Below are positions 31,976 to 41,864 of a stretch of 64,000 bases of DNA, piece after piece. A program made the position numbers and the translations under genes. The DNA is from Candidatus Anammoxibacter sp. (GTDB lineage Bacteria; Planctomycetota; Brocadiia; Brocadiales; Anammoxibacteraceae), in the NCBI GenBank assembly GCA_021777055.1, contig JAIQZO010000055.1, positions 34,780 to 98,779 on the forward strand, given 5' to 3'. Each line of letters starts with the position of its first letter. Within the stretch, counting starts at the first letter, position 1. The notes under the pieces are model-generated. The model did no database searches, was not told where the DNA came from, and saw nothing but the letters and a program-made list of their open reading frames with translations.

Positions 31976-32829
31976 TATAATAATATTCTAGTTTTATTAA
32001 GTTCCATGTAATGGAATCCCCTCTAACTTCCAGGGTATATTTAACAACATACAGGTTTCCTTAAATGTATTTGCAGGAATCGAATTTGATGATCTTCGTA
32101 GTTGAAACATCAAATTATAAATTTCCTCTCTAGGAAACAACTTTGTAAGCCTCTAAACTAAAAGCACAAACTCGTAAGCTCATTGCCATACTATAATATC
32201 TTGCAATGTACATGCAGGTTTTCTCATTCCGAATTCTGTTTCCTGACTCCTGAATTCTTATTCATTGTTTTCAATGGTCTCTATCTTTTATAGTCTATAT
32301 CGTAATAGTAATCAAATTATTCATTACAATCTCATCCATTCACTTAGGTTCAAGAATAAGTTTATCATATGTAATCGTTGAATGTAAACACGTAATTAAA
32401 TCATGAAAAAAAATAGTAAACCAACATAATCACTAATATATCATTGTGTTAACATATAAACGAAACCAACCACATTATTTAAATCCTTTATTAGAAACAA
32501 AACCCTCTCACCCCATACTCTAAGTGTTTTACTTATATATTTCTGGGGATTTTCTTGATATAGCGTAAATTATCTTTATATACTTATCTGTTATATAATT
32601 CAACTTAAAAGAATAATGACCCATTTCTTCATAAAAAAAGGAGGAGAAAAAGCAACAAAGTAAATATTTTTTGAACAAACGGGAATGCAGTTTTTTTTGT
32701 TTAACATATTTATATATTCAATAAAAACCTGCATTTTTTTATTATTAATCGATGTGTAACACTATACGCAACAGTGGTTGAAGTGAGACATTTATCCCCT
32801 TGTTGCGAATAGCTTAAATGGAGGATTAA

Positions 32830-34386
32830 ATGAATTCTATAAAAAAAATTTCTATTTTATTTCTGACTGTTACAGTATTCGGTTTCTCTAGCATCGTCTA
32901 TGGGACAACCTATAACTATGAACTGTCTGTAGATAAACCATGGTCAGACAGTGGCTCAACAGACTCCAACGGAAGCACTGTGACTGTCAGGTCTTATGTA
33001 CCTGGGAGCAATTCAGTAACTTATAAGACCATTACGATTTATACCCCAATATATACAAGTGGTGCCAATGCATTAGGTGATGTTGTGGGTACTACTTTTT
33101 CAATTTACGGAAGCGGAAACACTGCATTTGTAGACCCCTATGACGGGCCAAAAAGAACTGTAGTCTTTCCCGCAGTTCAGATTTTGCATACTAAACTCCT
33201 GGAAGTTAATGATGATCGTTTAGCGGTGGGAAATTATCACGTCCTTGGTGGACACGCTACAGGACGTGGCTTTATATATGACATTATTTATGATCAGTAC
33301 ACATCATTTGTTGCGCCAAACACGGAGTGGACCGATTTAGCAGATATCAATAATTTAGGACAGATCGTTGGCACAAGTATTAATGATAATGGCTCCACAC
33401 GGAAGGGCTTTGTCTATGATTGCCAAAACGGTTTTGAACTTATTGATGTACCAGGGTCTTCATGGACGGTCCCACAAAAGATTGATGATGAAGGAAATAT
33501 ATATGGCTCAGTAAGCGGAATCACAGATGCCGTTTACTTTATTGCAAGACCAGACTCAATTAACAGTAATTTATCATGTTTGTTAGTCCCGAGAGATGAT
33601 ACTACAGAACCTGTTGTTTTTAGTGGAGGGACCAGCTTTGAGATGAGTGGGGATATAGCACAAGGTGTTAAAATTGGTGATTTCGATGGAGGTGGGCTTA
33701 ATGACTTATTAGTTTACCATGAGCCAGGTAAAACAATTCTTTATATAGGAGAAGCAAATTTTGAGGACAAAATTAAATATTACGGTGATGAATTTAATAC
33801 GCTTACGCAAGGAGTTAATATAAAAACGGAATGGGATTTTAATAACGATGGTTTGATTGATAAAGTTCAGAAAAGAGGCAGTGATAATAGTTTGTATTTT
33901 GCTAAGGCTGATGGAAGTTACTATTATGTACCGCAAAAACTTCAATCTGGAAATCTTAAATTTGGGGACCTAAATGGAGATGGATTAGTAGATTTTGCAA
34001 CGTTTAGCGGGGCCTATGCCTCAATTACATATCAAGTCACACAATCAGTAGTAGACCTAACACCTACTCCAGTAGTTAAGCCAACACCGGATGTTGTACC
34101 TACTCCGATAGTGGAACCAACACCAGATGTTGAGCCCACTCCCGTTACAGATGGTCCAGTCCCTACAAAAGATGGCAATGCAAAGAAAGTAGAACAAAAA
34201 AGTAATATTGCTGAAATCAGAGAGAATAGTGTTTTACTAACATCAGGTAAAGAGTTGTGGTTTAATTCAGAATCAATTATTAAATTCAATGATGCGTCAG
34301 GTTTTGAAGTTGGACAAAAGCTAGAGTTTAAAGCCTGGAAAAACCCTGATGGGACTCTAATTGCGATTAAAGTAGAGGTAATATGA
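32830..34386 (+). CDS. Secreted protein with HAF-like and FG-GAP/VCBS-like repeats, TPTP linker and C-terminal DUF5666-like beta domain
   Basis: Signal peptide; DLADINNLGQIVGTSINDNGSTRKGFVYD; GDFDGGGLNDLLVYHEPG, FGDLNGDGLVDFATFSG; TPTPVVKPTPDVVPTPIVEPTPDVEPTPV linker; tail SIIKFNDASGFEVGQKLEFKAWKNPDGTLIAIKVEVI. Confidence 0.8.
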   Translation: MNSIKKISILFLTVTVFGFSSIVYGTTYNYELSVDKPWSDSGSTDSNGSTVTVRSYVPGSNSVTYKTITIYTPIYTSGANALGDVVGTTFSIYGSGNTAFVDPYDGPKRTVVFPAVQILHTKLLEVNDDRLAVGNYHVLGGHATGRGFIYDIIYDQYTSFVAPNTEWTDLADINNLGQIVGTSINDNGSTRKGFVYDCQNGFELIDVPGSSWTVPQKIDDEGNIYGSVSGITDAVYFIARPDSINSNLSCLLVPRDDTTEPVVFSGGTSFEMSGDIAQGVKIGDFDGGGLNDLLVYHEPGKTILYIGEANFEDKIKYYGDEFNTLTQGVNIKTEWDFNNDGLIDKVQKRGSDNSLYFAKADGSYYYVPQKLQSGNLKFGDLNGDGLVDFATFSGAYASITYQVTQSVVDLTPTPVVKPTPDVVPTPIVEPTPDVEPTPVTDGPVPTKDGNAKKVEQKSNIAEIRENSVLLTSGKELWFNSESIIKFNDASGFEVGQKLEFKAWKNPDGTLIAIKVEVI

Positions 34387-34552
34387 GGCATTGACATAAA
34401 GAGTATTACCCATAAGTCAAAAAGTTAACCAGCCAGCCATAGCAATATATTTGTTTACATTTTAAGGAAATGGGAAATTTCTTAATTTCCCATTCCATAA
34501 CATAAGAGTTCTGAAACCATAAAGAATTCTTATACCTTTTTTAAACATTAAT

Positions 34553-36244
34553 ATGGGAGTTAACAAAAGCATGAAAAGAAAAACGTTCTTATTACGAAAT
34601 ATTAACCTGTCAATAGCAGTATTCTTATGCGCTTTTATGACAATGGTATTTTCCAAAACTTCTTTTGGTCAATTTGAGTTGCCAGTGGCGTATAAAATGG
34701 ATATTGAGTCAACTCTTAGTACTACGGCATTAGCTGATTTTAACCTTGATGGCGCAGGTGACTTGGCAATTTCCGGTGATACAACAACAGGATCAAGGAT
34801 AAACTTCTTTTTAGGGGACAATACTGGAAATCTAAAGATTGAACATGAAATAGCAATTGGAAATTATCTTAGGGTTTTAGCAATGGAAGCAGGAGATTTC
34901 AATGGAGATTCCGTACCGGATTTGGTAGTTGCGACAGATAAGGTAGCAGGCCAGATTGATGATTATTGTGGCACTGATGGTGGTGTGCTTGTTTTTCACG
35001 GTACAATATTTGAAGGTTTGCCAGAATTTAATTTTGGTGGTTGTATTGACAGTTTAGCAGATGATATTGCATTGGTTGATGTGAATGAAGATGGTTTCGA
35101 TGATTTGCTGGTTGGAAACGCTCTTTTTATCAATCAGTGGGATGGCACTTTCTCCAATGGTCATGTATTTCCGATATCCAGTCAATTACAGGTTGTAGAC
35201 CTTGATGGAGATGAACACGCAGATGTTTTTAGCGCAAACGGCGATTTCTTCTGCGGTGATGGAACGGGAGAATTTAATTCATGTGGCCCATTTTCCGATG
35301 ATGTTTCAGGAGTATCATTGGATATGAATAATGATGGTATATTTGATTTTGTCAGCGCGGTTGTTACTGGCACAAAAATGGTGCCTTATAAGGTTTATTA
35401 TAGTGGTGGGTACAGAGTGGGAGGAGGATTTAGTTCTGGAAGAAGGGGACAAAGAGTAGCAAAACGGTGGAGACTTTCCCGTGGAAGGGTTCGTAGTTTC
35501 AGCTGGTCTTACACCCGATATCGTGAGGAACCAGATACTTCAGCTATTAGCATAACCTTAAATCATGGTGACGGAAGCAGTCAACAAATTCTTGGGCCAG
35601 ATATAACTGGTGTATTTAATGGAATAAAAGTGGGTGATGTTGATGGAGATGGAATTCAGGATGTTATTGGACTGGTTCAATCAAAAGGAAATGAGATACT
35701 AGTTTTCAATGGCATTGGCAATGGTGGTTTGAATTCTCCAGTAACAGTTGCAACCCCGGGACGCTCATCCAGACCTTTATTTCTAAATGATTGGAATGGA
35801 GATGATCAAGCTGATATTGCCTGGTTTGAAACACCTATTGATTCTGAAAAATTGATCCATATTATGTTCCAGACTCCAACAACTGATCCCGCTCCTGAGC
35901 CTGATCCCGCTCCGGATCCAGCACCAGAGCCCGATCTCGCTCCTGAGCCTAATCCCGCTCCTGAGCCTGATCCGGCAACTGATCCAGCACCAGAGCCTGA
36001 TCCGGAACCGAGTGATGTGCCAACAAATATCGACACTAATGCGGAACAAGCAGAAATTGAAGGTGAAATATCAAATGTAGGTACAGGATTTATTGAAGTA
36101 GACGGCACCAAAGTATGGCATACAAGCAGTACAGTGTTGAAGTTCAACGATGTGTCAGGTTTTGCTGTTGGGTTACCTGTACAAGTAAAGGGAAATTGGA
36201 CAACAGACGGACAAATTGTTGCAACAGATTTGGAAGTAAACTAA
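34553..36244 (+). CDS. Secreted FG-GAP repeat protein with DPAPEP linker and C-terminal DUF5666-like beta domain
   Basis: ADFNLDGAGDLAIS, GDFNGDSVPDLVVATD, VDVNEDGFDDLLVG, VDLDGDEHADVFS, GDVDGDGIQDVIGL; DPAPEPDPAPDPAPEPDL... linker; tail STVLKFNDVSGFAVGLPVQVKGNWTTDGQIVATDLEVN is paralogous to the upstream protein. Confidence 0.82.
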   Translation: MGVNKSMKRKTFLLRNINLSIAVFLCAFMTMVFSKTSFGQFELPVAYKMDIESTLSTTALADFNLDGAGDLAISGDTTTGSRINFFLGDNTGNLKIEHEIAIGNYLRVLAMEAGDFNGDSVPDLVVATDKVAGQIDDYCGTDGGVLVFHGTIFEGLPEFNFGGCIDSLADDIALVDVNEDGFDDLLVGNALFINQWDGTFSNGHVFPISSQLQVVDLDGDEHADVFSANGDFFCGDGTGEFNSCGPFSDDVSGVSLDMNNDGIFDFVSAVVTGTKMVPYKVYYSGGYRVGGGFSSGRRGQRVAKRWRLSRGRVRSFSWSYTRYREEPDTSAISITLNHGDGSSQQILGPDITGVFNGIKVGDVDGDGIQDVIGLVQSKGNEILVFNGIGNGGLNSPVTVATPGRSSRPLFLNDWNGDDQADIAWFETPIDSEKLIHIMFQTPTTDPAPEPDPAPDPAPEPDLAPEPNPAPEPDPATDPAPEPDPEPSDVPTNIDTNAEQAEIEGEISNVGTGFIEVDGTKVWHTSSTVLKFNDVSGFAVGLPVQVKGNWTTDGQIVATDLEVN

Positions 36245-36337
36245 ACAATCTATTCTCTTGAATTAAATCAGGTCACAGAGAAAAATATATCAAGTATTTT
36301 TCGTCAGTGTCTTTACCCTGATATATTTATAGTTATT

Positions 36338-36366
36338 GTTGTGCCGACGCTTTGCGCCGGCACAAC
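36338..36366. terminator. GC-rich hairpin after FG-GAP gene
   Basis: GTTGTGCCGACGC-TTT-GCGCCGGCACAAC; near-perfect stem with one mismatch, about 95 nt after the stop codon; no strong T-tract. Confidence 0.5.
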
Positions 36367-36717
36367 AGTATACTGATTTTATCCGAATGCAACTTCGCAT
36401 AAAAACATAGACATATGTTGCAATCAAATTGGCCTAACAAATATCCTCTCTTAATCATTTCCCCACTTAGCGCATAGTGCTACAATTTCCCACAAACAAG
36501 TTAATAATCGTCACAGAGAGCAGAAAACACCATGTAACTATCCAGCTCAGCTTAATTTGTACATTTCAACCTAATCTTAATTCTTGCCGAATAATTACAA
36601 TTAACACATAGGTCCATAGGGAAGATTAATTAATCATTGATTTGAATTCAAGCTATGTTATTATAACATTGATAACGAGTATATTTAGAAACTATAGCTG
36701 CATCTTAAGCAAAGACA

Positions 36718-37125
36718 ATGGTAGAGTTTACAGGTATAAAGAATTTAATAATAGTTGGTCTTGGTGGTTTTTTGGGAGCTATTGCTCGTTATAAACTAGG
36801 CGGGCTCATCCTACATCATTCCGGCAGTATAAAATTTCCATTGGGCACGTTTATTGTTAATATTGCAGGTTGTCTTACAATCGGTTTGATAGGTGGACTA
36901 ATAGAAAAACACCATATTTTCGGTGGCGAAATGAGATTACTTATCTTCACTGGTTTTTTAGGCGGATTTACCACATTTTCTGCATTTGGATACGAAACCG
37001 TGTTCCTTGCCAGGCGCGGAGATGAGATTATTGCGCTTATCAACATTGGAGCAACTATTATAGGCGGGATTACTGCTGTATGGTTTGGGATCAAGATCGG
37101 AACCATTGGAGGTATACAAAAATAG
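36718..37125 (+). CDS. crcB: Fluoride efflux channel CrcB/Fluc
   Basis: VGLGGFLGAIARYKLGGL...FPLGTFIVNIAGCLTIGLIGG...RLLIFTGFLGGFTTFSAFGYETVFLARRGD. Confidence 0.95.
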   Translation: MVEFTGIKNLIIVGLGGFLGAIARYKLGGLILHHSGSIKFPLGTFIVNIAGCLTIGLIGGLIEKHHIFGGEMRLLIFTGFLGGFTTFSAFGYETVFLARRGDEIIALINIGATIIGGITAVWFGIKIGTIGGIQK

Positions 37126-37190
37126 GTAATGCAGAATCATTCCCAAATTGTGTAAAACCCTTTGTAGGGTTTATATCTTTGATAAAAAAA

Positions 37191-37306
37191 TTGTAACTAG
37201 TCAGGTGACGAGGCTGATGGTAAAAGCACACAGCATTTCTACCATACGCCTTTAAGCTTCTACCTTAAGTCTTGAGTCTTCAGCCTATTTACCTGGGTAG
37301 TTACAA
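37191..37306. repeat. Small MITE-like element with terminal inverted repeats
   Basis: Left TTGTAACTAGTCAGGTGACGAGGCTGA; right end reverse complement TTGTAACTACCCAGGTAAATAGGCTGA (21 of 27 identical by eye); 116 bp, intergenic. Confidence 0.65.
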
Positions 37307-37326
37307 AACATCCTGAGTAAAATATT

Positions 37327-39453
37327 ATGCAAACAGAAACAATCAAACAATTTGAAAATATCATCTACTATTTGACAAACACTGAAACAGGGACAAACCC
37401 TGTTCTTCCTTTGTGTAATCCCCAAGAGCAGTTCGCAATGGACAATAAAGATAGTACGGCTATAGCGAAATCTCTGAATGCGGCGTTCTTGATCACTCTT
37501 TCGGGCAAGAGGAATACAAAGTTTGACGAAGCAAAAAGATTTCTAGAAGATATGTCATCTTCTTCGGAATGGGGAAACGCTGCGAGATTTTTCCTAAGTG
37601 GAGTGGATGCCATTGAGGATGAAATCAGTAACGTCTGCAAAACAGATAAAGATTTTAACAGCCGGATAGAATCTCTATCTGAATGGCTCTCAAACCCAGA
37701 AAAGCAAGATGAAAAAGAAACAGCAGAAAGAATATGGTCCCTCTTCTGCCCTGAAGCAGCTGGCATAACAGATAACAAAGGTAAAAAAATAGCTGATTTA
37801 ATAGATAAACGCAAGGTTACAGTCACAGATCTAAATCCAAGCCCTATAACTAATCCCGCGCAACAGATACTCTTTACGTCAAATATTCTTTTAACCGTGC
37901 CAAGCAAGACAACGCCTGTAAAAGATTTACCATTCAGCGACGATCTAAAAGATGGCCTTATAAAAGCGGATAACGAAAAGCAACAATACTGGTATGACCA
38001 TCCTGTACAAATCGGCGTTGAACCGGAGAAGAATGAGATTCTTTACGGACTTCGGTCTTTAGACAAGGCTGTTAAATTTGAAACTGAACGGGGTAGCGGT
38101 TCCGATGGAGAAGTGGTGACATGCGTACTCTCCGCATCGGTTACCCACAACGGGCTACAGGATATTGTCAGGAAATACATAGAAGAAGAGTTCTTGCAGG
38201 CTGGAGCATTGAAGCATGTAGATGTTTATGTGTTTACCGAATTGGAGACTCAACGAATAATTGACGATATTCTTATCCCTGCGGCAGGTAGATACTTGGA
38301 TATAAAAGACGCAGACAAGATCTTTGCAATGTTTGGAGTTGATGGAGAATATGGACGGCATTACAGTTTTTTGAAGGCAATTGCCACATTCTGGCAGGTT
38401 TTGATAAACCCGGAAATAAAAGCCACATTTAAGATTGACCTTGATCAGGTATTTCCACAAAAGGAACTTGTTGAACAAACCGGGCATTCCGCATTTGAAC
38501 ACCTTAAATCTTCCCTCTGGGGGAGCAAAGGGATTGATTCAAATGGAAAAAAAGTAGAATTAGGAATGATTGCAGGAGCATTGGTTAACGAGAAAGATAT
38601 ACACAACTCTCTGTTTACGCCAGATGTAAAATTTCCCGACCGCACTCTAGCCCCGGATGAATACATATTCTTCAGTGCACTTCCACAAGCTTTATCCACT
38701 AGAGCAGAAATGATGACACGCTACACAACAGATGAACTTGACGGTAAAAAAACCTGTATGCAAAGGGTACACGTAACAGGAGGAACAAATGGTATAATGA
38801 TTGACTCCCTATGCAAATTTCGACCGTTCACACCATCATTTATCGGGCGTGCAGAAGATCAGGCATATATTATGTCCGTAATATCAAACACTGATGAAGA
38901 AAGGCTTGCATATTTACACAAAGACGGATTAATAATGAGACACGACAAAGAGGGCTTTGCTCAGGAGGCCATACAATCTGCCTATGCAGGCAAACTACTT
39001 GGAGATTATATTCGAATCATATACTTTTCTAAATATGCCAGGATTATTGCCGACAACATAAACAGGGTAAAGTACTCCATAGACCCGTTTACTGGATGTT
39101 TTATATCAAAAATACCCGTAACCACCGTCTATTTAAGGTTTGCATTTAAAATCTGGTCTTTTTTTTACAGTGGGAAGGAAAAATATGGAATAGAGTTTGT
39201 TACCAATGGAACATCGCGCATAGAAAAGGCATTAAATCTTGCGAACGATAACAATCAAACCCTTAAACATATATACAGCAGCGAACAAAACGGATGGAGA
39301 ATTTTTTATGACACCCTTAATGAACTCAAAAACGGCATTAATAATAACGACAACTTTGCAAAGGAATTACAGCAAAAAGCAAAAAACATAGTAAAAAGCA
39401 GTTATATTTCTTTCCTCAAACCAAATAAAAAAATAGACAATGGGAATATTTAG
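37327..39453 (+). CDS. Unknown 708-aa protein, possibly glycosyltransferase-like fold
   Basis: Long ORF; FKIDLDQVFP (DxD-like) and FIGRAEDQAYIMSVIS segments; overlaps the downstream GGDEF gene by 14 nt. Family not recognised with certainty. Confidence 0.7.
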   Translation: MQTETIKQFENIIYYLTNTETGTNPVLPLCNPQEQFAMDNKDSTAIAKSLNAAFLITLSGKRNTKFDEAKRFLEDMSSSSEWGNAARFFLSGVDAIEDEISNVCKTDKDFNSRIESLSEWLSNPEKQDEKETAERIWSLFCPEAAGITDNKGKKIADLIDKRKVTVTDLNPSPITNPAQQILFTSNILLTVPSKTTPVKDLPFSDDLKDGLIKADNEKQQYWYDHPVQIGVEPEKNEILYGLRSLDKAVKFETERGSGSDGEVVTCVLSASVTHNGLQDIVRKYIEEEFLQAGALKHVDVYVFTELETQRIIDDILIPAAGRYLDIKDADKIFAMFGVDGEYGRHYSFLKAIATFWQVLINPEIKATFKIDLDQVFPQKELVEQTGHSAFEHLKSSLWGSKGIDSNGKKVELGMIAGALVNEKDIHNSLFTPDVKFPDRTLAPDEYIFFSALPQALSTRAEMMTRYTTDELDGKKTCMQRVHVTGGTNGIMIDSLCKFRPFTPSFIGRAEDQAYIMSVISNTDEERLAYLHKDGLIMRHDKEGFAQEAIQSAYAGKLLGDYIRIIYFSKYARIIADNINRVKYSIDPFTGCFISKIPVTTVYLRFAFKIWSFFYSGKEKYGIEFVTNGTSRIEKALNLANDNNQTLKHIYSSEQNGWRIFYDTLNELKNGINNNDNFAKELQQKAKNIVKSSYISFLKPNKKIDNGNI

Positions 39454-40546
39454 TAAGGGAAATAAAAGTACCCAAGACACATTTGTATCTGAACTCCCGT
39501 TATCCGAAGAGATTTCTAACGAAAAGACGACAACGTGTTTTTATATTATTAACGAATTTCACAAGTTAATAAATGGGTTTTTTATATATGAAGAGGATTT
39601 GGATTCTGGAAAATTCAAGAACAAAATCGATCATCTTGCAGAAAACTTTACATCTAGGGAAAACCCTAAACGCCTAAAACGCATATTTAATATATACAAA
39701 GACACGGTACTCTCATTCTTTGATACGACAAAGAGATATCTACAGGAAAAAGATAAAGAGTTTAAAGACATCATAAAACTTCTTACAGGTGGAATGTCGG
39801 CACTTAATACTGACAACAGGGAGTTTAACTACAGCATAAATGAACATACATCGCAGCTAGAGAAATTAAATATACTCGACGACATCAGGACCATTAAAAC
39901 CAAACTGCAGGAAGAGGTTACATCTATAAAAGATGCCGTCAAGGAAAAGGAAAAGACGGATAATCAACGCTTAATGGAAATGTCTGAAACCGTTACGGCA
40001 TTGAAGGAGGATCTGTTAAAGGCAAAGACTGCATCAATGACCGATAAACTCACCGGGGCATTTAACCGGCTGGCATTTGACAAACATATAGAGGCTAAGA
40101 TAAAAAACATGGGGATCCGCTGGTCATACTTTTCCGCCTTAATGATCGACATTGATAACTTTAAAAATATCAATGATACCCAAGGCCACTTAGTCGGTGA
40201 CCGAGTTATTGCTGCCACGGTACAGACATGCAAAACATTTCTGCGCAAAAACGATTTTATTGCCCGTTACGGAGGTGAAGAGTTTGTCATCATACTGGAT
40301 GGTGCATCATTAAAAAATGCAACAAAGAAGGCAGACACTATTTGCAAGAAGATCGCCTTAACAGATTTCATTATAGACAAAAAAGAACCGAAGAAATTCC
40401 TATCTTTTACCGTCAGTATTGGAATAGCCACGTTTAGAGAAGGTGATACCCCTATATCCTTATTAGACCGATCGGATAAGGCACTTTATGTTGCAAAAAA
40501 TTCAGGGAAAAACAAGGTAGTCAACGAAAAAAATCTGCAAGAATAA
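39440..40546 (+). CDS. GGDEF-domain diguanylate cyclase
   Basis: DKLTGAFNRLAFDKHIEAKI... LMIDIDNFKNINDTQGHLVGDRVIAATVQTCKTFLRKNDFIARYGGEEFVIIL (GGEEF). Confidence 0.95.
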   Translation: MGIFSKGNKSTQDTFVSELPLSEEISNEKTTTCFYIINEFHKLINGFFIYEEDLDSGKFKNKIDHLAENFTSRENPKRLKRIFNIYKDTVLSFFDTTKRYLQEKDKEFKDIIKLLTGGMSALNTDNREFNYSINEHTSQLEKLNILDDIRTIKTKLQEEVTSIKDAVKEKEKTDNQRLMEMSETVTALKEDLLKAKTASMTDKLTGAFNRLAFDKHIEAKIKNMGIRWSYFSALMIDIDNFKNINDTQGHLVGDRVIAATVQTCKTFLRKNDFIARYGGEEFVIILDGASLKNATKKADTICKKIALTDFIIDKKEPKKFLSFTVSIGIATFREGDTPISLLDRSDKALYVAKNSGKNKVVNEKNLQE

Positions 40547-40553
40547 TCAACAA

Positions 40554-41201
40554 TCAAGGAAGGCCATGTACACGCTTATATTCCAGCCAATTCTCTTTGA
40601 GATCACAAAACTTCTTAAAATCATTAAGTCTGGTGCAAAACGGGTTTGTCTCCCTCTCCTCTTTAATCGTTGAATTCTCTTTTAGCCCATAGTTATGACC
40701 CGGCCAGACAGATATAAAGTCATCAAGTTTCATCAATCGTTTCAAACTCTCAAATTCCGTTCGTGCATCACTATCTGTATAGGTACCTCCTATACGACCA
40801 ACAAACAATGTATCCCCAGTAACAAGATGATCTTCCACCAGTATGCATATAGAATCATCTGTATGTCCGGGGGTATGAATTACCTTTAGTTGCAACTCCC
40901 CCAACGGTATTACATCCCCATCATCAACCATAATATCTCCTTTAAAAGCAGAACGATGAGAAACAATTTTTGCACCTGAGATTCTCTTTACATGAGAATT
41001 ACCGCCAGTATGATCAAAATGTGTATGGGTGTTTATTACATATTCTATCTTAAAGTTATTCTTCTCCGCCTCATTAATTGCCGGTAACGGATCAGGTGAC
41101 GGATCCACAAATGCACATACGTTGGCCTTTTCATCAGCTACAACATAACCGAAATTCTTACCCCCGCCACACATTAACTGTTTAAAATACATCAGAAACA
41201 A
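40554..41201 (-). CDS. MBL-fold metallo-hydrolase (glyoxalase II-like)
   Basis: VINTHTHFDHTGGNSHVKRISGAKIVSHRSAF... VIHTPGHTDDSICILVEDHLVTGDTLFVGRIGGTY ... VWPGHNYG. Confidence 0.93.
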   Translation of the reverse strand: MFLMYFKQLMCGGGKNFGYVVADEKANVCAFVDPSPDPLPAINEAEKNNFKIEYVINTHTHFDHTGGNSHVKRISGAKIVSHRSAFKGDIMVDDGDVIPLGELQLKVIHTPGHTDDSICILVEDHLVTGDTLFVGRIGGTYTDSDARTEFESLKRLMKLDDFISVWPGHNYGLKENSTIKEERETNPFCTRLNDFKKFCDLKENWLEYKRVHGLP

Positions 41202-41345
41202 CTCCTATCTTTTACTTTTTATTTATATTTAGCACCTTTATAACGTGTGATTATTGACAATTCTGGAAAAGGCTTGAAGAACAATAATAAACGTTTAAAG
41301 ATTAAACCAAAAAGTGTGGATGTTTACCGTAATAATTTGATGAAA

Positions 41346-41807
41346 TTACTTTGCCATATTCTTGTCAACCACTATCTCTTCGGAATCTTTACACAAGTCA
41401 CCTTTACTGTTTTTTACAAAAAACTTTACTGTATAAACACCGGGTTTGGAGTAAACATTGGAGGCGGAGATGGTACTATAACATTTGGTTCTGTATGGTG
41501 AACATCTTCCGGGATTGGCATATAGGTCTGTAGATGTAGTCAAGGTTCCAGTTGCAATATTACCATCGCCAAAGTCCCATCCGATAGAATATAAGTCAGT
41601 ATATGCAGGATCCATAAACGTGCCATTGAATATTATCTCGATGCCTGTCACATATTTCTTATACTTGGTGGTTATTGAATCAATCCTGGCAGTGGAACCA
41701 TTGTCATCCTTGAAGTCTTTTGCAAAGAGGTCCAGACGTGACGTCAATGAATAGATGCAAAATACCTGAAGGATTCCAATGGTAAGTATAATTTTAATGG
41801 TTTTCAT
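41346..41807 (-). CDS. Secreted PKD-domain protein
   Basis: Signal peptide; SIGWDFGDGNIATGTLTTST ... YSKPGVYTVKFFVKNSKGD PKD signature. Confidence 0.75.
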   Translation of the reverse strand: MKTIKIILTIGILQVFCIYSLTSRLDLFAKDFKDDNGSTARIDSITTKYKKYVTGIEIIFNGTFMDPAYTDLYSIGWDFGDGNIATGTLTTSTDLYANPGRCSPYRTKCYSTISASNVYSKPGVYTVKFFVKNSKGDLCKDSEEIVVDKNMAK

Positions 41808-41864
41808 ATATCAAGAATATATTACTAACGTGTAACAATTTACTTTATTCTTTAAACTGCCTAT

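Noticed and set aside
32740-32829. c-di-GMP riboswitch before the FG-GAP gene
   Set aside because: There is a hairpin (CGCAACA/TGTTGCG) but not the GEMM-type core sequence.
35806-36147. 113-aa minus-strand ORF rich in GSGSGAGSGAGS
   Set aside because: It is the antisense of the DPAPEP linker of the FG-GAP protein, so it is a low-complexity artefact.
36600-36717. Fluoride riboswitch upstream of crcB
   Set aside because: I looked for the GGUGAUGG...CUGAUGACUCCUAC-like core and did not find it in the ~120 bp upstream.
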